Shown: positions 35,482 to 46,170 of the stretch, one piece after another
Layout of the letters: the number at the start of each line of letters is the position of its first letter
Numbering within the stretch: position 1 is the first letter of the stretch
Assembly (NCBI RefSeq): GCF_001704415.2
Contig: NC_030820.1
Span: forward strand, 41,832,036 to 41,896,035
DNA length: 64,000 nucleotides
From: Capra hircus
Lineage: Eukaryota > Chordata > Mammalia > Artiodactyla > Bovidae
Direction of reading: 5' to 3'
Translations under genes and position numbers: made by a program
Notes under the pieces: generated by a model
The model's input: the letters and a program-made list of their open reading frames with translations, nothing else
Databases searched by the model: none
Told to the model about the DNA's origin: nothing

Positions 35482-36861
35482 TTGAGATGTAGTGTGGGTA
35501 GCTTCAAACTGACATTTGGAGTGACCTGGGAAGAGCAGCAGAACATTGCCCTTTCCTTCGGATAGTTTCACGAGTGTTTGGGGGAAAGAAGGCAGCAAAC
35601 AGCAGTGCCTCCAGGAGGAAGCAGGTCTCCTGCAGCGGAGAGAGGATGAGGGTCTGGGAGAGATGACCGGGCTTCAAGAGACAGGGGCTCACGACCACCT
35701 CCCCCCTTCTGGAATGAACCCATAAGAAGCCATGGCGTGTTGGAAGGTCCTAGAGTGTACACCATGGCTCTTGTGAAGTTTCTTATTTTCTTCTTGGTCA
35801 GTGAAGTTGCATCCACAGCTCAGAACCATCTTTCCCATCGTTTCTGATGGTTCTTCGTATTTCTGCTCTGGTCCTCATCCCCCAGGAAATCAGGAGTGAG
35901 GGATGGGCCAAGGTTAATGTGAACATGGTGTGCTGGGGGCCTGCAGCAAGCTCCTTGCCATTGTAAATATTTGCCAAGGAGGCAGGCCTAGAAGTGGTGG
36001 TGAGTTCACCTCCAGACAGACCCAGCACACCTTTCCTTCGGTCTGGGCAGATGTCACACCCCTGTATACAAACACCAGGTCTTGGCCTTCCACTCTGTGT
36101 GGATCCACCAGTGCCTGCCAACCCCAGGCTCTGCCACCCTAGTGTCCCTTTGTCTGTAACCCCAAAATACCCTGACCAGGAGTCAGGCAATTTTATTCAT
36201 TATAAGGGGAAAAGTAATATTTTTTTCTTTCTCATTGAACAGATTTCCTAAGAACCTAAAAAGAGCCAGTGGATTATGGTAAATGTGGAAATCAACGTTT
36301 GGTTCATTAGTGAGAGTTTGAACAGGATGGGCTCCTCTGCTATTGAGTTTGAGGATGATGAAGCAGGACTGACCAGGGCAGGGCTGGCCCGAGCCCCTGG
36401 CACCATGCATTGGAGTGCAGTTGAGGCCAGGTTTGCCCACACGGCCAGTATCTGGCGGTGTCCAGGGCACCAGCAAGCTCAGGGCCCCTGGGGGCACAGG
36501 CATAGATGTCGGGGCTGGTCCTTACAGAGAGGGTATTTCCAGATACTTTGCTGACTCACTTCTAGTTCATCATCCTAGATGGAGCCCCAAAGCTCAGTAG
36601 GACGTGCCCACTTTACCAAGCGCCATGGTGGGTCTCAAGGTGCTTTACCCTGGACCAGGACTGAGGCCATTCCCAGTGCCACCTGAGAGATGCTGGCCAT
36701 GCCTGCAGCTGAAAGGGGGCACCGGCCTGCCAAGGGGTCTGGGCCCAGCACCCACAGCACCCACTACACACAGCATGTCTGCCACATACATAGTGAACAG
36801 ACCCATGGGTACAACGCAGCCCCGGAACACAGTGCGTATGTGTGTCTCACATGTTTGTGTT
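35482..36861. other. Single-copy intron sequence
   Basis: Nothing recognisable is present. The stretch is mixed in composition, with an AT-rich stretch around 36185-36300. Confidence 0.4.
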
Positions 36862-37048
36862 CATCTCTCAGTTGTGTCCAACTCTTTGCGACCCCATGGA
36901 CGGCAGCCCCCCAGGATCCTCTGTCCATGGGATTCTCCAGGCAAGAATACTGGGGTAGATTACCAATTCCTTCCCTACCCAGGGATCAAACCCAGGTCCC
37001 CTGCATTGCAGGCAGATTCTTTACCATCTGAGCCACCAGGGAAGTCCG
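36862..37048 (-). mobile_element. Bov-tA SINE
   Basis: CATCTCTCAGTTGTGTCCAAC, CCAGGCAAGAATACTGGGG and CTGAGCCACCAGGGAAGTCC mark the two ends of a reverse copy. Confidence 0.92.
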
Positions 37049-37331
37049 TGATACCAGTTAAATATAAGGCAACATAAAACCCCTTCTACCCCAAGCAGGG
37101 TTTTCCTGGAGTCCCCCCAACGCTCCCTTCCTTTCACTCTAACAATCTCTCCCCTGAGACAAGCAGCAATGCTGGCGAGATGGGTAAGGGGAGCCTGCCA
37201 GTTCAGAGAGGTCTGTCCTCGGGATCCCATCTGGCCCTTGGATCCTCTTTGTGAAGCCTCTTACTGACCTAGAAAACTCCAGCATAATGTGGGCTCCGGC
37301 CACAGGGTGAGTCTTCTCCAATGCTTACCAA

Positions 37332-37455
37332 AGTGAAGTCGCTCAGTAGTGTCCGACTCTTTGCGACCCCATGGACTATAGCCCACCAGGCTCCTCCGTC
37401 CATGGGATTCTCCAGGCAAGAGTACTGGAGTGGGTTGCCATTTCCTTCTCCAACC
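37332..37455 (-). mobile_element. Bov-A monomer
   Basis: GTGAAGTCGCTCAGTAGTG through CCAGGCAAGAGTACTGGAG to TTGCCATTTCCTTCTCC is a single Bov-A unit without a tRNA head. Confidence 0.9.
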
Positions 37456-38979
37456 AACCAAGTCACTAAGTTTCAAATCAAGGGAACGAGAAGCAGGTGT
37501 CCCAGAAACAAAACAAACCAGCAAAACACAGAGCACATGGCCCCCCGGCAGGCACTGTCCAGAGACCCAGCAACCAGCAGGGCAGGGCTCACCAGCTGAG
37601 CACCTCCAGGACAGGCCAAGAGGGACAGGTTGTGACAGAGAGGCCAGGATGCAGTGGGACAAGCCAGCCATCCCATAGGAGGGGAAGGGGCTGCAAGCCC
37701 TGCTCCAGGCAGATGGGGAAGGCTGCAGACTGGGCGGAGAGGTGGACACAGGTCACAGTGAAAAGACTTGGCCAAAGAGCTGGACGTGGAACCAGACTCC
37801 CAGTGCGACCACTCACCAGGAAGAGGGGACTTCGCGGGAGTTGGCTTCCTGAGTGAGAAGACAGAACCTGCCCTCCCTTCCCCTCCTATGACCAAGAGGT
37901 GGAAGCCATTGCCAGTATTCATCTAAGGGCTGAGAAACAGACCCTCCTGACCTGCCTTGGGAACACAGGCTCTACAAGGGAACAGCGATCCCAGTGGGAC
38001 TGCAGAACTGCCCCGCCTCCCATGGCCGAGGACTTTGCCCCCAGGGCCTCAGGACCCTGCTGGTAGCCCTCACCTCCGGCTGCAGATGCAAAAGTGGATT
38101 GTTTAAAGCAGAGTTATAACACCTGTCTAGTGGATATGTGATGATGATACTCAGAGAAATAGTAACTAGTTCAAGGGCTGAACAAGACCCCACCAGGGCT
38201 GGATTTGAGCAGGTATGTTTGTCCCAAGCTCCCCCTGCCTCCCCCAGGCTCTCAGGGATGGAGCCCAGGGAACGTGCACCTGTCAGGCCTCTCACCTGCC
38301 CCATCCATACCCTGCCTTTTAAATGAACAGCTTATCTCGGGCCAGTTTAGCTCTGCAGGAAATGGATAGAGGTGGTGCAGAACTGACGGCTTGCTCGTCA
38401 GCATCTCACGTGGGGCTCGTCTGTCCCAGGTGATGACCGGTGTTACCACATCATCTTACTCTAAGCACCCTGTCCAGATCACCTTAGCAGCTGCCTGGTG
38501 CTCTCTTTCTGCCACAAGGTCCCATCCAGGATCCACCCAGCACTGGGTGGTCAGACCTCCTTGGGTTCCTCTGGGCTGTGACCGTGTCTTAGGTGTCCCT
38601 GGTTCCTGATGACTGACAGTTGCAAGGACCCCTGGTTGGGTACCGCGTGGGATGCTGTTGGATGCTCTCCTCCTGCTTAGACTGGGGTTACGGGTTTGGG
38701 GAGGAGAAGCACAGAGGTGAAGGTCAGGGCTGTACCCCCATCAACATGACCTGTCGCTGAGGATGCTGACCTTGGTCACCTGGTCGGGGTTGTGATTGTC
38801 GGGTTTCTTCATCTCGAGGTCACTCTTCCTCCCCTCTCTGTTTCATCCTCAGCCCTAGGAAGTCACTGTGCCACCCACTGTCCACGGGTGGGGTTTGTGC
38901 TTTACTTCCCTGAAGGTGGAGGAACTACCTAGATGATTTGGAATTTGTCTGTATGGAAGATTTGTCTCTTCTCTCCAGT
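37456..38979. other. Single-copy intron sequence with a possible MIR relic
   Basis: No gene is recognised. At about 38105-38215 the text AGTAACTAGTTCAAGGGCTG followed by CAGGGCTGGATTTGAGCAGG is MIR-like. Confidence 0.4.
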
Positions 38980-39075
38980 GGACTGATCCATCTAATCATT
39001 TATTTATCAGTACAGATCAAACATCCATACCAAATATCAGTAGGGGTGTTTATTTTACACTTTGACTTATAATCC

Positions 39076-39475
39076 AAAGAGTTGGACTGTGAAGAATTGA
39101 TGCTTTTGAACTGTGGTGTTGGAGACTTTTGAGAGTCCCTTGGACTGCAAGGAGATCCAACCAATCCATTCAGAAGGAGATCAGCCCTGGGATTTCTTTG
39201 GAAGGAATGATGCTCAAGCTGAAGCTCCAGTACTTTGGCCACCTCATGCAAAGAGCTGACTCATTGGAAAAGATTTTGATGCTGGGAGGGATTGGGGGCA
39301 GGAGGAGAAGGGGACGACAGAGGATGAGATGGCTGGATGGCATCACTGACTCGATGGATATGAGTCTGAGTGAACTCCGGGAGTTGGTGATGGACAGGGA
39401 GGCCTGGCATGCTGTGATTCATGGAGTCACAAAGAGTTGGACATGACTGAGCAACTGAATTGAACTGAACTGAAC
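39076..39475 (+). mobile_element. BovB LINE 3' end
   Basis: It starts abruptly at GAGTTGGACTGTGAAG, has GAATTGATGCTTTTGAACTG, GGGATTGGGGGCAGGAGGAG and GGCATCACTGACTCGATGG, and ends in the tail TGAACTGAACTGAAC. It is better preserved than the copy at 9168 and strongly 5'-truncated. Confidence 0.94.
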
Positions 39476-39479
39476 ATTA

Positions 39480-39558
39480 TTGGGTTGGCCAAAAAGTTCG
39501 TTTGGGTTTTCCATACTACCTTACGGAAAAACCCAAGTGAACTTTTCAGCCAACCCAA
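39480..39558. mobile_element. Mariner-type 79 bp MITE with perfect-size inverted repeats
   Basis: The left arm (TTGGGTTGGCCAAAAAGTTC and onward) is an inverted copy of the right arm (ending GTGAACTTTTCAGCCAACCC AA), with about 33 bases per arm and a 13-base centre. A TA dinucleotide precedes it (39478-39479), and TG follows, a likely mutated TA. These are marks of a Tc1/mariner non-autonomous element. The transcript would fold into one long hairpin. Ruminant elements of this sequence type are the reported source of the miR-2284/miR-2285 families (from memory). Confidence 0.85.
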
Positions 39559-39901
39559 TGTATTGTCCCTTGGCCATTAGGAGAATTTCCTATGTCCCCC
39601 TGACATGCCCCTCTCCTTTTGATCTTGAAGTATTTTTCCTTTTCTGTACTCTAAAATGCTGCCCAGCCTCATCTCATATATTTCCTGCCCAAGTTGTAAA
39701 ATCAGCCACTTCCCCATAGAGGTCTAGTCCCTTCTCTTGGAAAAATGGTTTTAGAAACTGCAATCTAGGCACTGGGTGTGTTTGTTGCTACTGAGGTGTC
39801 ATTGGTTCTGGATTTTCTTGGTAACAGAGCTAGGAAATAGGAAACACACATGTGTATATTCACTTGTTATTAGTTCTATATGTAGAAATACATGTGTCTA
39901 C

Positions 39902-40030
39902 CCCTGGAGAAGGAAATGGCAACCCACTCCATTATTCTTGCCTGGGAAATCCCATGGACAGAGGAGCCTGGCAGGCTGCAGTCTATGGGGTCACAAAAGA
40001 GTTGGACACAACTTATTGACTGAACAACGA
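39902..40030 (+). mobile_element. Bov-A SINE unit
   Basis: CCCTGGAGAAGGAAATGGC, TTCTTGCCTGGGAAATCCC, GAGGAGCCTGGCAGGCTGC and AGAGTTGGACACAACTTATTG form a forward Bov-A unit. Confidence 0.9.
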
Positions 40031-40416
40031 CAGCATCTTTGTATATAGAAATAGCCTATTTGTAAAATTATTTTTGTATGTATCCATCTGTGCCTATATT
40101 AAGCTAAGCACGAGTTCATAATGATTCTTCACCAGGGAAAACCAAGGCGGGCTTCTGTCCAGCAGGGCCCCGTGATCAGCACGGGAGAGGCCTACAGGGA
40201 GGGAGGAGCAGCACAGGGAGGGGGGTGCCTCTCAGGAGCCATGAGGTCTGGGACTCCTCCAAGCTCAGCTGAAGGATGGAGGATGGAGACAAGGCCACTC
40301 AGGCGTCCACACAAGACGGCACAGGGGCCGTTGCTCCTGCTAATGTTTTTGTCGTGTTTCCTACAAAACGACCTTTCTGACAGGGGCCCTCAGGTGCCGC
40401 CATAGGAAGCCCCTCC

Positions 40417-40643
40417 TTTGGCAAAAGCTTGTGGGAAATTCAGTCCAGTGCCAGACCCTGGGAGCATCATCTCCCAGGGGTAGGGGGGTCGGGGGAGGTA
40501 TTCCCCAGCAGGAATGGAGCTCTGGGCTTTGCCACGTGTCACTGAGACGTGGAGCCCAGCGTCAGCCCCTGAGAGGTCCCATCTGTGAACAAGGCCAGTG
40601 GGCCCCGGTCAGGATGCCCACTCCACGCCCTGATCCTAAGGCC
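40417..40643. repeat. Duplicated segment, copy 1
   Basis: This segment, from TTTGGCAAAAGCTTGTGGG to CCTAAGGCC, recurs in direct orientation at 41852-42072 with roughly nine bases in ten identical and a few small indels. It matches no repeat family I know, so it is either a local duplication or a little-known repeat. Confidence 0.9.
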
Positions 40644-40839
40644 TGGGTTCCATCTGTGACCCAAGCCAAGGCCAGATTGGGGAGCAGCCTTGCGGTGGGG
40701 CAGGGGAGCTATGTTCCCATCAGGTTTCATTCATTCATGGGAGATACATTTGTTTCATGGCTGGTCTGTCTGCTATTCAGACCTAACTAGCAAGGTTTAT
40801 TTTTCTTAATGGGTTAAAATAGAAAAGTTGCTTTATATG

Positions 40840-41098
40840 GATATATGGAGAAAGTAACATGGAAACAGACATTACCCTATGTAAAATAGATAGCCCATGG
40901 GAATCTGCTGTATGACTCAGGGAATGAGTCAAACCCGAGCTCTGTGGCAATCTAGAGGGGTGGGATGGGGAGGGAGGTGGGAGGGAGGTTCAAGAGAGAG
41001 GGGACATATGTCTACCTATGGCTGATTCAGGTTGATGAAGGGCAGACACCAACACAATACTGTAAAGCAATTATCCTTTAATTAAAAATAAATAAAAG
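40840..41098 (+). mobile_element. L1_BT 3' UTR and A-rich tail
   Basis: ACCCTATGTAAAATAGATAGCC, the GGGAGGGAGGTGGGAGGGAGG box, GGACATATGTCTACCTATGG and GTAAAGCAATTATCCTTTAATT, then AAAAATAAATAAAAGC, match the ruminant L1 tail. Confidence 0.88.
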
Positions 41099-41639
41099 CA
41101 GGAGAGAAGGGTCACAGCAATGCACGTGGAACTGAACACACATAAGAAATGCGTGTGTGGGGCTGAGTGAGACGCGGCCGCAGAGGGTCTCCCTCCCCGA
41201 AGGAGCCTGTTAAACCGCCACACAATCACCTCCTCACCCCACACAGCTCCAAGTGCCCGTTGGCGCACAGCGAGCAGGAGACAGTAATAAAGAAGGGAAA
41301 TCAGCTTTGCGATAATGCAAGGAAATGTAATCCAGCCCAACAGATATGGCGCTAGAGGAAAAATGAGCCATAAAGTGCCCAGCGTGCTCTAAATTTCCAG
41401 AGAGGTGGTTGGGAGGCAGAGAGTGCGTCCCTCGCGCTCCTTGGAGGTGGGAGTCTGGCACCAGCCTTGTGTCCTGCCCAGTCTGCCCCAGCTGTGCCTG
41501 GACCCGGCCCCTCAACCCGAGCAGAGAGCCACGTGGATGTGGACTCATCCAACCTCAGCAGTTCTTGCCCCTAAAATAACAGACCATAGAAATAACATTA
41601 ATAATAAAAATACAAAATACCATAAGAAAAACAAAGCAA

Positions 41640-41765
41640 TGGGAACTGCTTGGTGGTCCAGCACTTAGGACTCCATGCTTTCGTTGCCAGGGCCCAGGTT
41701 TGATCCCTGGTCGTGGAGCTAAGATCCCCCAACCCATGTGATCAAAAAAAGAAAGAAAGAAAACC
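41640..41765 (+). mobile_element. CHR-type SINE
   Basis: A decayed head TGGGAACTGCTTGGTGGTCC, then GGTTTGATCCCTGGTCGTGG and an AAAAAAAGAAAGAAAGAAAA tail. Confidence 0.85.
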
Positions 41766-41851
41766 AAAGCAAGGATATATTGCAGAGAAAGTCATGTTTT
41801 TCCTGAACCTCAAACAACAGTAGATATTTCTTAGCCAAAGGAAATGAGGAC

Positions 41852-42072
41852 TTTGGCAAAAGCTTGTGGGAAAATCAGTGCCAGACCCTGGGAGCATCGT
41901 CTCCCGGGGGTAGGGGGCTCGGGGGAGGTATCCCCCAGCAGGGATGGAGCTCTGGGCTTTGCCACGTGTCACGAGACCTGGAGACCAGCATCAGCCCCTG
42001 AGAGATTCCATCTGGGAGCAAGGCCATTGGGCCTCGGCCGGGATGCTCACTCCATGCCCCAGTCCTAAGGCC
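41852..42072. repeat. Duplicated segment, copy 2
   Basis: This is the direct copy of 40417-40643, 1.4 kb downstream. It includes the same GAGCTCTGGGCTTTGCCACG core. Similarity ends abruptly after CCTAAGGCC on the right and before TTTGG on the left. Confidence 0.9.
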
Positions 42073-42507
42073 CCCATCATCTGCAGATTTCATGGGCCTT
42101 CCCCCCTCACAGGGTCACCCCAGCCTCCTTTATCTTGCCTCTGTTTCATTATCTCCGCCTGACACTGAGCCACCAAAACAAATTCACAGGTAAATGCAGA
42201 GGCAGGTGTGTATGTGGAACAGTTTCTGGTTGCGGGACACCCCCCACCACAGCTCCCCAGCACTGATGCCTGAACCAACCCTCCGGGGTTTCCACCTCCT
42301 TTGGGTTCATCCTGCCCCCTTCCTTTGGGCTTCCTCTCCTCCCTGCTCCCCATGGGACCCTCTGCTCATTTCTTCTGGGTGTCTGCTACCCAACATGGTG
42401 GCCTCTAACGTTTGGCTATTTACATTTTAATTAATTTAAATCAGATGATATTAAAAACTCACAGTCACACTCACCACAACCCCACTGCTCTGAAGCTACA
42501 GGTGACT

Positions 42508-42597
42508 TGTGGCCACCAGGCTGGGCGGCGCAAACTTAACCACCTCCATCACTGTGGCCACCAGGCTGGGTGGCACAGACTTAAGCGCCTCCATCAC
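42508..42597 (+). repeat. 45 bp tandem duplication
   Basis: Two head-to-tail copies (42508-42552 and 42553-42597) start TGTGGCCACCAGGCTGGG and end CCTCCATCAC, with only a handful of mismatches. Confidence 0.93.
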
Positions 42598-42599
42598 AA

Positions 42600-42660
42600 C
42601 AGAGCTCCCCTGCCTTGGCAGGCAGATTTTTTTACCACTGAGCTGCCTGGGAAGCCCACT
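42600..42660 (-). mobile_element. Bov-tA tRNA-head fragment
   Basis: CCTTGGCAGGCAGATTTTTTTACCACTGAGC and CTGCCTGGGAAGCCCAC are the reverse of a Bov-tA head. The Bov-A body is missing. Confidence 0.75.
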
Positions 42661-44547
42661 GCATCAGGTACCATTGCTATCTATTCTTCAGCTGTGGTTG
42701 GATGTTGGGATGACTTCCAGGTCAGGGCTACAACAGTCGGTGTGGCTACAGACATTCTTGAAGGTGTCTTTGGTGCACAAATGCATCATTTCCCTTGAGC
42801 GCTTGCCGGGGACGGCGGAGGAGGAGGTAACACCTGTGTTGTGTGTGTGTCTATACATCCAGCTATAACAAGTGCTCCATTTCCCAAGTAGTCTAATCAG
42901 CCCACAAGCCTATTCCTCCTTAATCAATTTAATGGCAATAGCCTCAACTTCTCATCTGTTTTCTTCTCCATCTACAGGAATTCACACTTTCAACAGGATC
43001 AAATGAGAGTGTGGGTTTCCGCTGTCTCTTTCCCTTGGAGCCATTCTGGGGGTGGCATGTATCTCTGTTCTTTTATGATGTACTCTGTGGGGCAAACCTG
43101 AGCCATTCTTGGGACAGTGGTCTGTCCCCACCCCTGCCTGCCTCCGTGGGGTCTGCCCCTTAGGGGTGAGGCATGCCAGCAGGGATGGCTCGCCACCAAG
43201 AGTCCCGAGAGGGTCACTCTTGTCCTGGGAGCTTCCCCCTGTGTTGCCTTCACTCCACTTCATCAAAGATCACCCACAGGGAGTCCCCAGGCCCACTTCC
43301 GAGACCCCAGATTGAGAAAGAAGACATAAAAACTCAAGATCCAGAAGTTAGAGAAAAAAGGAGTCCCTTCTCTAGCCGACATCTCACTGAGTGGGTGTGG
43401 GAGGACCACAGAGGGCAGAAAGCCATTTCCTAGTGACCTCTGAGTCTGCCCTCTGACCACATCAAGTTTACTGTTTGAGTAAACAGTGTGCCACCACCCA
43501 TCCTGCCCACAAAATGTAGACATACACGTAACACACACAGAAGTGGGATCTGGTGAGAGGCCGGTCTCTGGAGATGGGTCCTGAGGGAGTCGAGATGTCC
43601 CACCTGGGGAGCAGGCCCCACCTTTGCCTTGGTGAGAACACCCCTGTCCCCTGCCTGGGGTCAGCCCTCCTGGCCATCCCCTGGGGCTCCAGGAGCACCT
43701 GCCCTGGGGGGCCTCCACCCTCACCTGCCATCACTCAGAGAGCTGGCCCTCCATGATGTCACAGTTGAATCACGTACGGTCCCCACAGCCCAGTGCCTCC
43801 CTGGTCAAGGGGACAAGGAGGACGGGGCCGGCGGTGGGGAGGTGGGCGCCCCACAAAGCACCAAATCCAACACAACATCCAAAGCCTCCATGCTCCCCTC
43901 CAACTCATGACCCCACAGATCGAGAATCTAGTGAAACCAGTGTGTTGTTGTGCAACTGGGTGACCAGAAATAGAGGTGTTGGTCTCACCCAGAGTCATTT
44001 CCCCAGTAGGTGAATTTACCACCCCCTCCATGGCGGGAAGGGGACGTGGGGCACACAGATCCTCAGCCACTGGCTGAGGAATGAAGTCTCAGTGTCCTCA
44101 GTGGACTGGACAAGCTTAGATGGCAGGTTCCTCTCCAGGTATAAGAACTACGGTTTCCTTCCCTGTGGGCCCCTATGCTGTAAGGACTAGAGGAGGTGAG
44201 TGTGAACACACTGTAGAACTATCATTCGAGTGTCTACCGGGCAGAAGGAGGCACCAACTTGTAACGTCCCCACCCTCCACCCTTGTCCCCGAGACCCAGG
44301 ACTCCAGTGGCTGGTGCTCAGCTCACCACTGCTGGTCTGGACATCCCTGAGGCTTTGCTTTCTTTCTCTTAAGCTTTGCCTGCCTTGCAGGGCAGGGGTC
44401 AGGGGGAGGGGGGACGGTGGTGAGTGACAGCACCTCTGCCTCCCCTCCCATAGGCTGGGAGCACGCATGGCCTCCCATCAGCCAGTCCCCTCTCTGTTCC
44501 CCTCCCTCATCTTGGCTCCCTTTCTCTTTTCCCTTCTCCCTCTGCAG
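42661..44547. other. Single-copy intron leading to the last exon
   Basis: No gene or repeat is recognised. GC content rises towards the exon. A pyrimidine-rich stretch at about 44500-44547 is the acceptor tract. Confidence 0.45.
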
Positions 44548-44706
44548 ACGAACAAAGCCGTGGCCAAGGGGGACTTCCATCAGGCCAGCACCAGCTCCCG
44601 GCGGGCCCTCTTCCTGGCTGTGCTCTCCATCACCATAGGGACCGGCATCTACGTGGGCGTGGCCGTGGCCCTCATCGCCTACCTCTCCAAGAGCAACCAC
44701 CTATGA
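44548..44706 (+). CDS. SYNDIG1: SYNDIG1 terminal coding exon (52 codons plus stop)
   Basis: This is the last coding exon. It follows a strong acceptor (a pyrimidine run of about 30 bases ending TCTGCAG) and continues the upstream exon in phase 0. It starts TNKAVAKGDFHQAS, finishes the CD225 signature (GD..A...S..A), and then has a hydrophobic membrane segment of about 24 residues (ALFLAVLSITIGTGIYVGVA and onward). It ends SKSNHL with a TGA stop. In this family the C-terminal part contributes to membrane topology and AMPA-receptor association (established for SYNDIG1). Differences from human appear few and conservative (Leu to Phe after GD, Val to Ile in the membrane segment, Asn to Ser near the end), judged from memory. 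No frameshift or premature stop is present, so the locus looks functional. The exon lies 31,403 bp after its partner. Confidence 0.96.
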   Translation, partial: TNKAVAKGDFHQASTSSRRALFLAVLSITIGTGIYVGVAVALIAYLSKSNHL

Positions 44707-45060
44707 GCTTCCCCGGGCGCACGAGGAGCCTGGGCCAGTCATGTGCGGGCACAGAGGAGCAAGGCTGGCCAGGGTGGACACACAGGTGGAGATACACCTG
44801 TGTGAGGCTGTTACAGTGTAAGTCATAGCCAATGACGCCACGAAGCCCTGGGATTTATGGATTCCCTTTGTTTTCACCCTTTCATATCGTTTTCACAGCA
44901 CTGTGTAGAGCTTGGGACAGATGGGGCACCGCTGACCCATTCCCAGTGGATGCTCCGAAGATCCTGACCCTCAAGGCTGTCTCCGCATGGATCCTGGTGG
45001 ATTAATGGCCAGTGCCCAGAATGCCAGAGCATTAGCAACAGACAAACAGGAACATGTGTT

Positions 45061-45078
45061 CATTTATTTATTTATTTT
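45061..45078 (+). promoter_or_regulatory. AU-rich element candidate in the SYNDIG1 3' UTR
   Basis: Three overlapping ATTTA pentamers (CATTTATTTATTTATTTT) make a UUAUUUAUU-type nonamer if transcribed. Elements of this type recruit mRNA decay or stabilising proteins such as TTP, HuR and AUF1 (established). It could equally be a simple (TTTA)n tract or SINE tail. Confidence 0.4.
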
Positions 45079-45984
45079 GGAATATGGTGCAACAGGAAGA
45101 GGGCGGGGGACGCATGCTCTTCTGCCGGTGGCCCTGCCTGACTCCACTGGCAGCACCGCCCCCTCCGTCCAAGCACCTTCCCTGCGGGAAGGAAATAGGC
45201 CAGGTAGGGGGAGAGACAGAGCAGCTGCTGGAAGGACCCCCAGCAGTCACGGGTCTTCAGATGAGTCCAGCCCTGAGAATGCAAAACCAGAATCGCCCCC
45301 AGGCCCAGAACATCACTCCCTCCACGCTGTCCCCGGCCGAGGAATGTCAGGCCTCCTCTGGAACACGTCCCACCTCCGCAGCCACCATGCAGCAATATGC
45401 AGTCCTGGGGTCCTCGTTGATCTGGGGCCAAGGGCAGGCCGGCCCCTCTCCAGACTTCTCCCTGGAAGACCCAGATTTGCTCCAGGAACTCCAGGCCCAG
45501 GAGCCGCGGACACCCCGGGGTATGCTTCTCCCCACCTGCTGACACCTTGGTGACGACAGTGACACTAGTGATCTTACTGAGGACACGACTAAATGAATAG
45601 CTATTTTCTTGTCATTTTTTTAAGTGCAACTATTGCTTCCTGCTGCTTCAGTTATCAGATGAATGCTGAGAAATAAGTAATCACAGACATTTTAATACCA
45701 TTTCATGGCTGTTTCACGAGTGTTCATTATTTAACAAAAATTATCTTCTAGGTTTTTGGTTTTTTTTGCTTAGACCTTTTCTTTCTGATTAATATCAATC
45801 CTTGGGTTTCACTGAAGCTTTTTCCTTGTTGTTAAAGTGACTGCAGAGCCACCAGGAGCAGCAGCGGGGCGTCCTGGGGGTGCCGGGGGGTCACAGTGTC
45901 CCCAGGTGCTGAGGTTCCCACATGAACATGTCCGTAAATATTTTTATCCTGAGACTTCAACACATGCAGAGGCCATCGCTCCAG

Positions 45985-46112
45985 GACAGCGGTTCCACCC
46001 ATGGCACTTAGGACGGCCCTGCTTCCTGGGTCCCAGCCGCAGAAATCTTATGTGATTGATCAGGGGTGCAGCCTGGTGATTTCAGGGTGCAGTGGAAATT
46101 AAGAACCACGGT
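45985..46112 (+). mobile_element. MER5A-like remnant
   Basis: ACAGCGGTTCCACCCATGGC, then GCCTGGTGATTTCAGGGTGC and a closing TTAAGAACCACGGTCCTAGG match the MER5A ends. Confidence 0.5.
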
Positions 46113-46170
46113 CCTAGGATAAGGGATCAGGTTTGATCCCCTCACCTGCTGCTCTTCTCTTCGACTTTAA

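Larger units (their letters stand above)
38980..40125 (+). mobile_element. L1M 3' UTR fragment hosting BovB, a MITE and Bov-A
   Basis: Before the inserts comes TTTATTTATCAGTACAGATC and TTATAATCCAA. After them the text resumes with CCTTGGCCATTAGGAG, CTGACATGCCCCTCTCC, TTAGAAACTGCAATCTAGGC and GGTAACAGAGCTAGGAAATA. This is the same L1M 3' UTR family as at 6515-8480, in the same orientation. Confidence 0.75.
13145..44547 (+). other. Last SYNDIG1 intron (31.4 kb)
   Basis: The intron is bounded by a GTAAGG donor and a CTCTGCAG acceptor and joins two phase-0 exons. It contains no recognised gene on either strand. It is a host for SINE, BovB and L1 insertions in both orientations. Confidence 0.93.
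44707..46170 (+). other. SYNDIG1 3' UTR, end undetermined, running into downstream flank
   Basis: Sequence follows directly after the TGA stop. No AATAAA or ATTAAA is present on the + strand before 46575-46584, where AATAAA occurs twice inside a CHR SINE tail. The true cleavage site is therefore unclear: it may use a variant hexamer or lie further on. A cluster of overlapping ATTTA motifs sits about 350 bases after the stop, and a MER5-like remnant lies at about 45985-46112. The interval 45600-45830 is AT-rich and would be a plausible place for the transcript end. Confidence 0.5.

Noticed and set aside
40417..42072. The duplicated segment as a pair of retroviral LTRs
   Set aside because: The copies lack the TG...CA ends, primer-binding site and polypurine tract, and the interval holds L1 and SINE sequence but no retroviral gene remnant.
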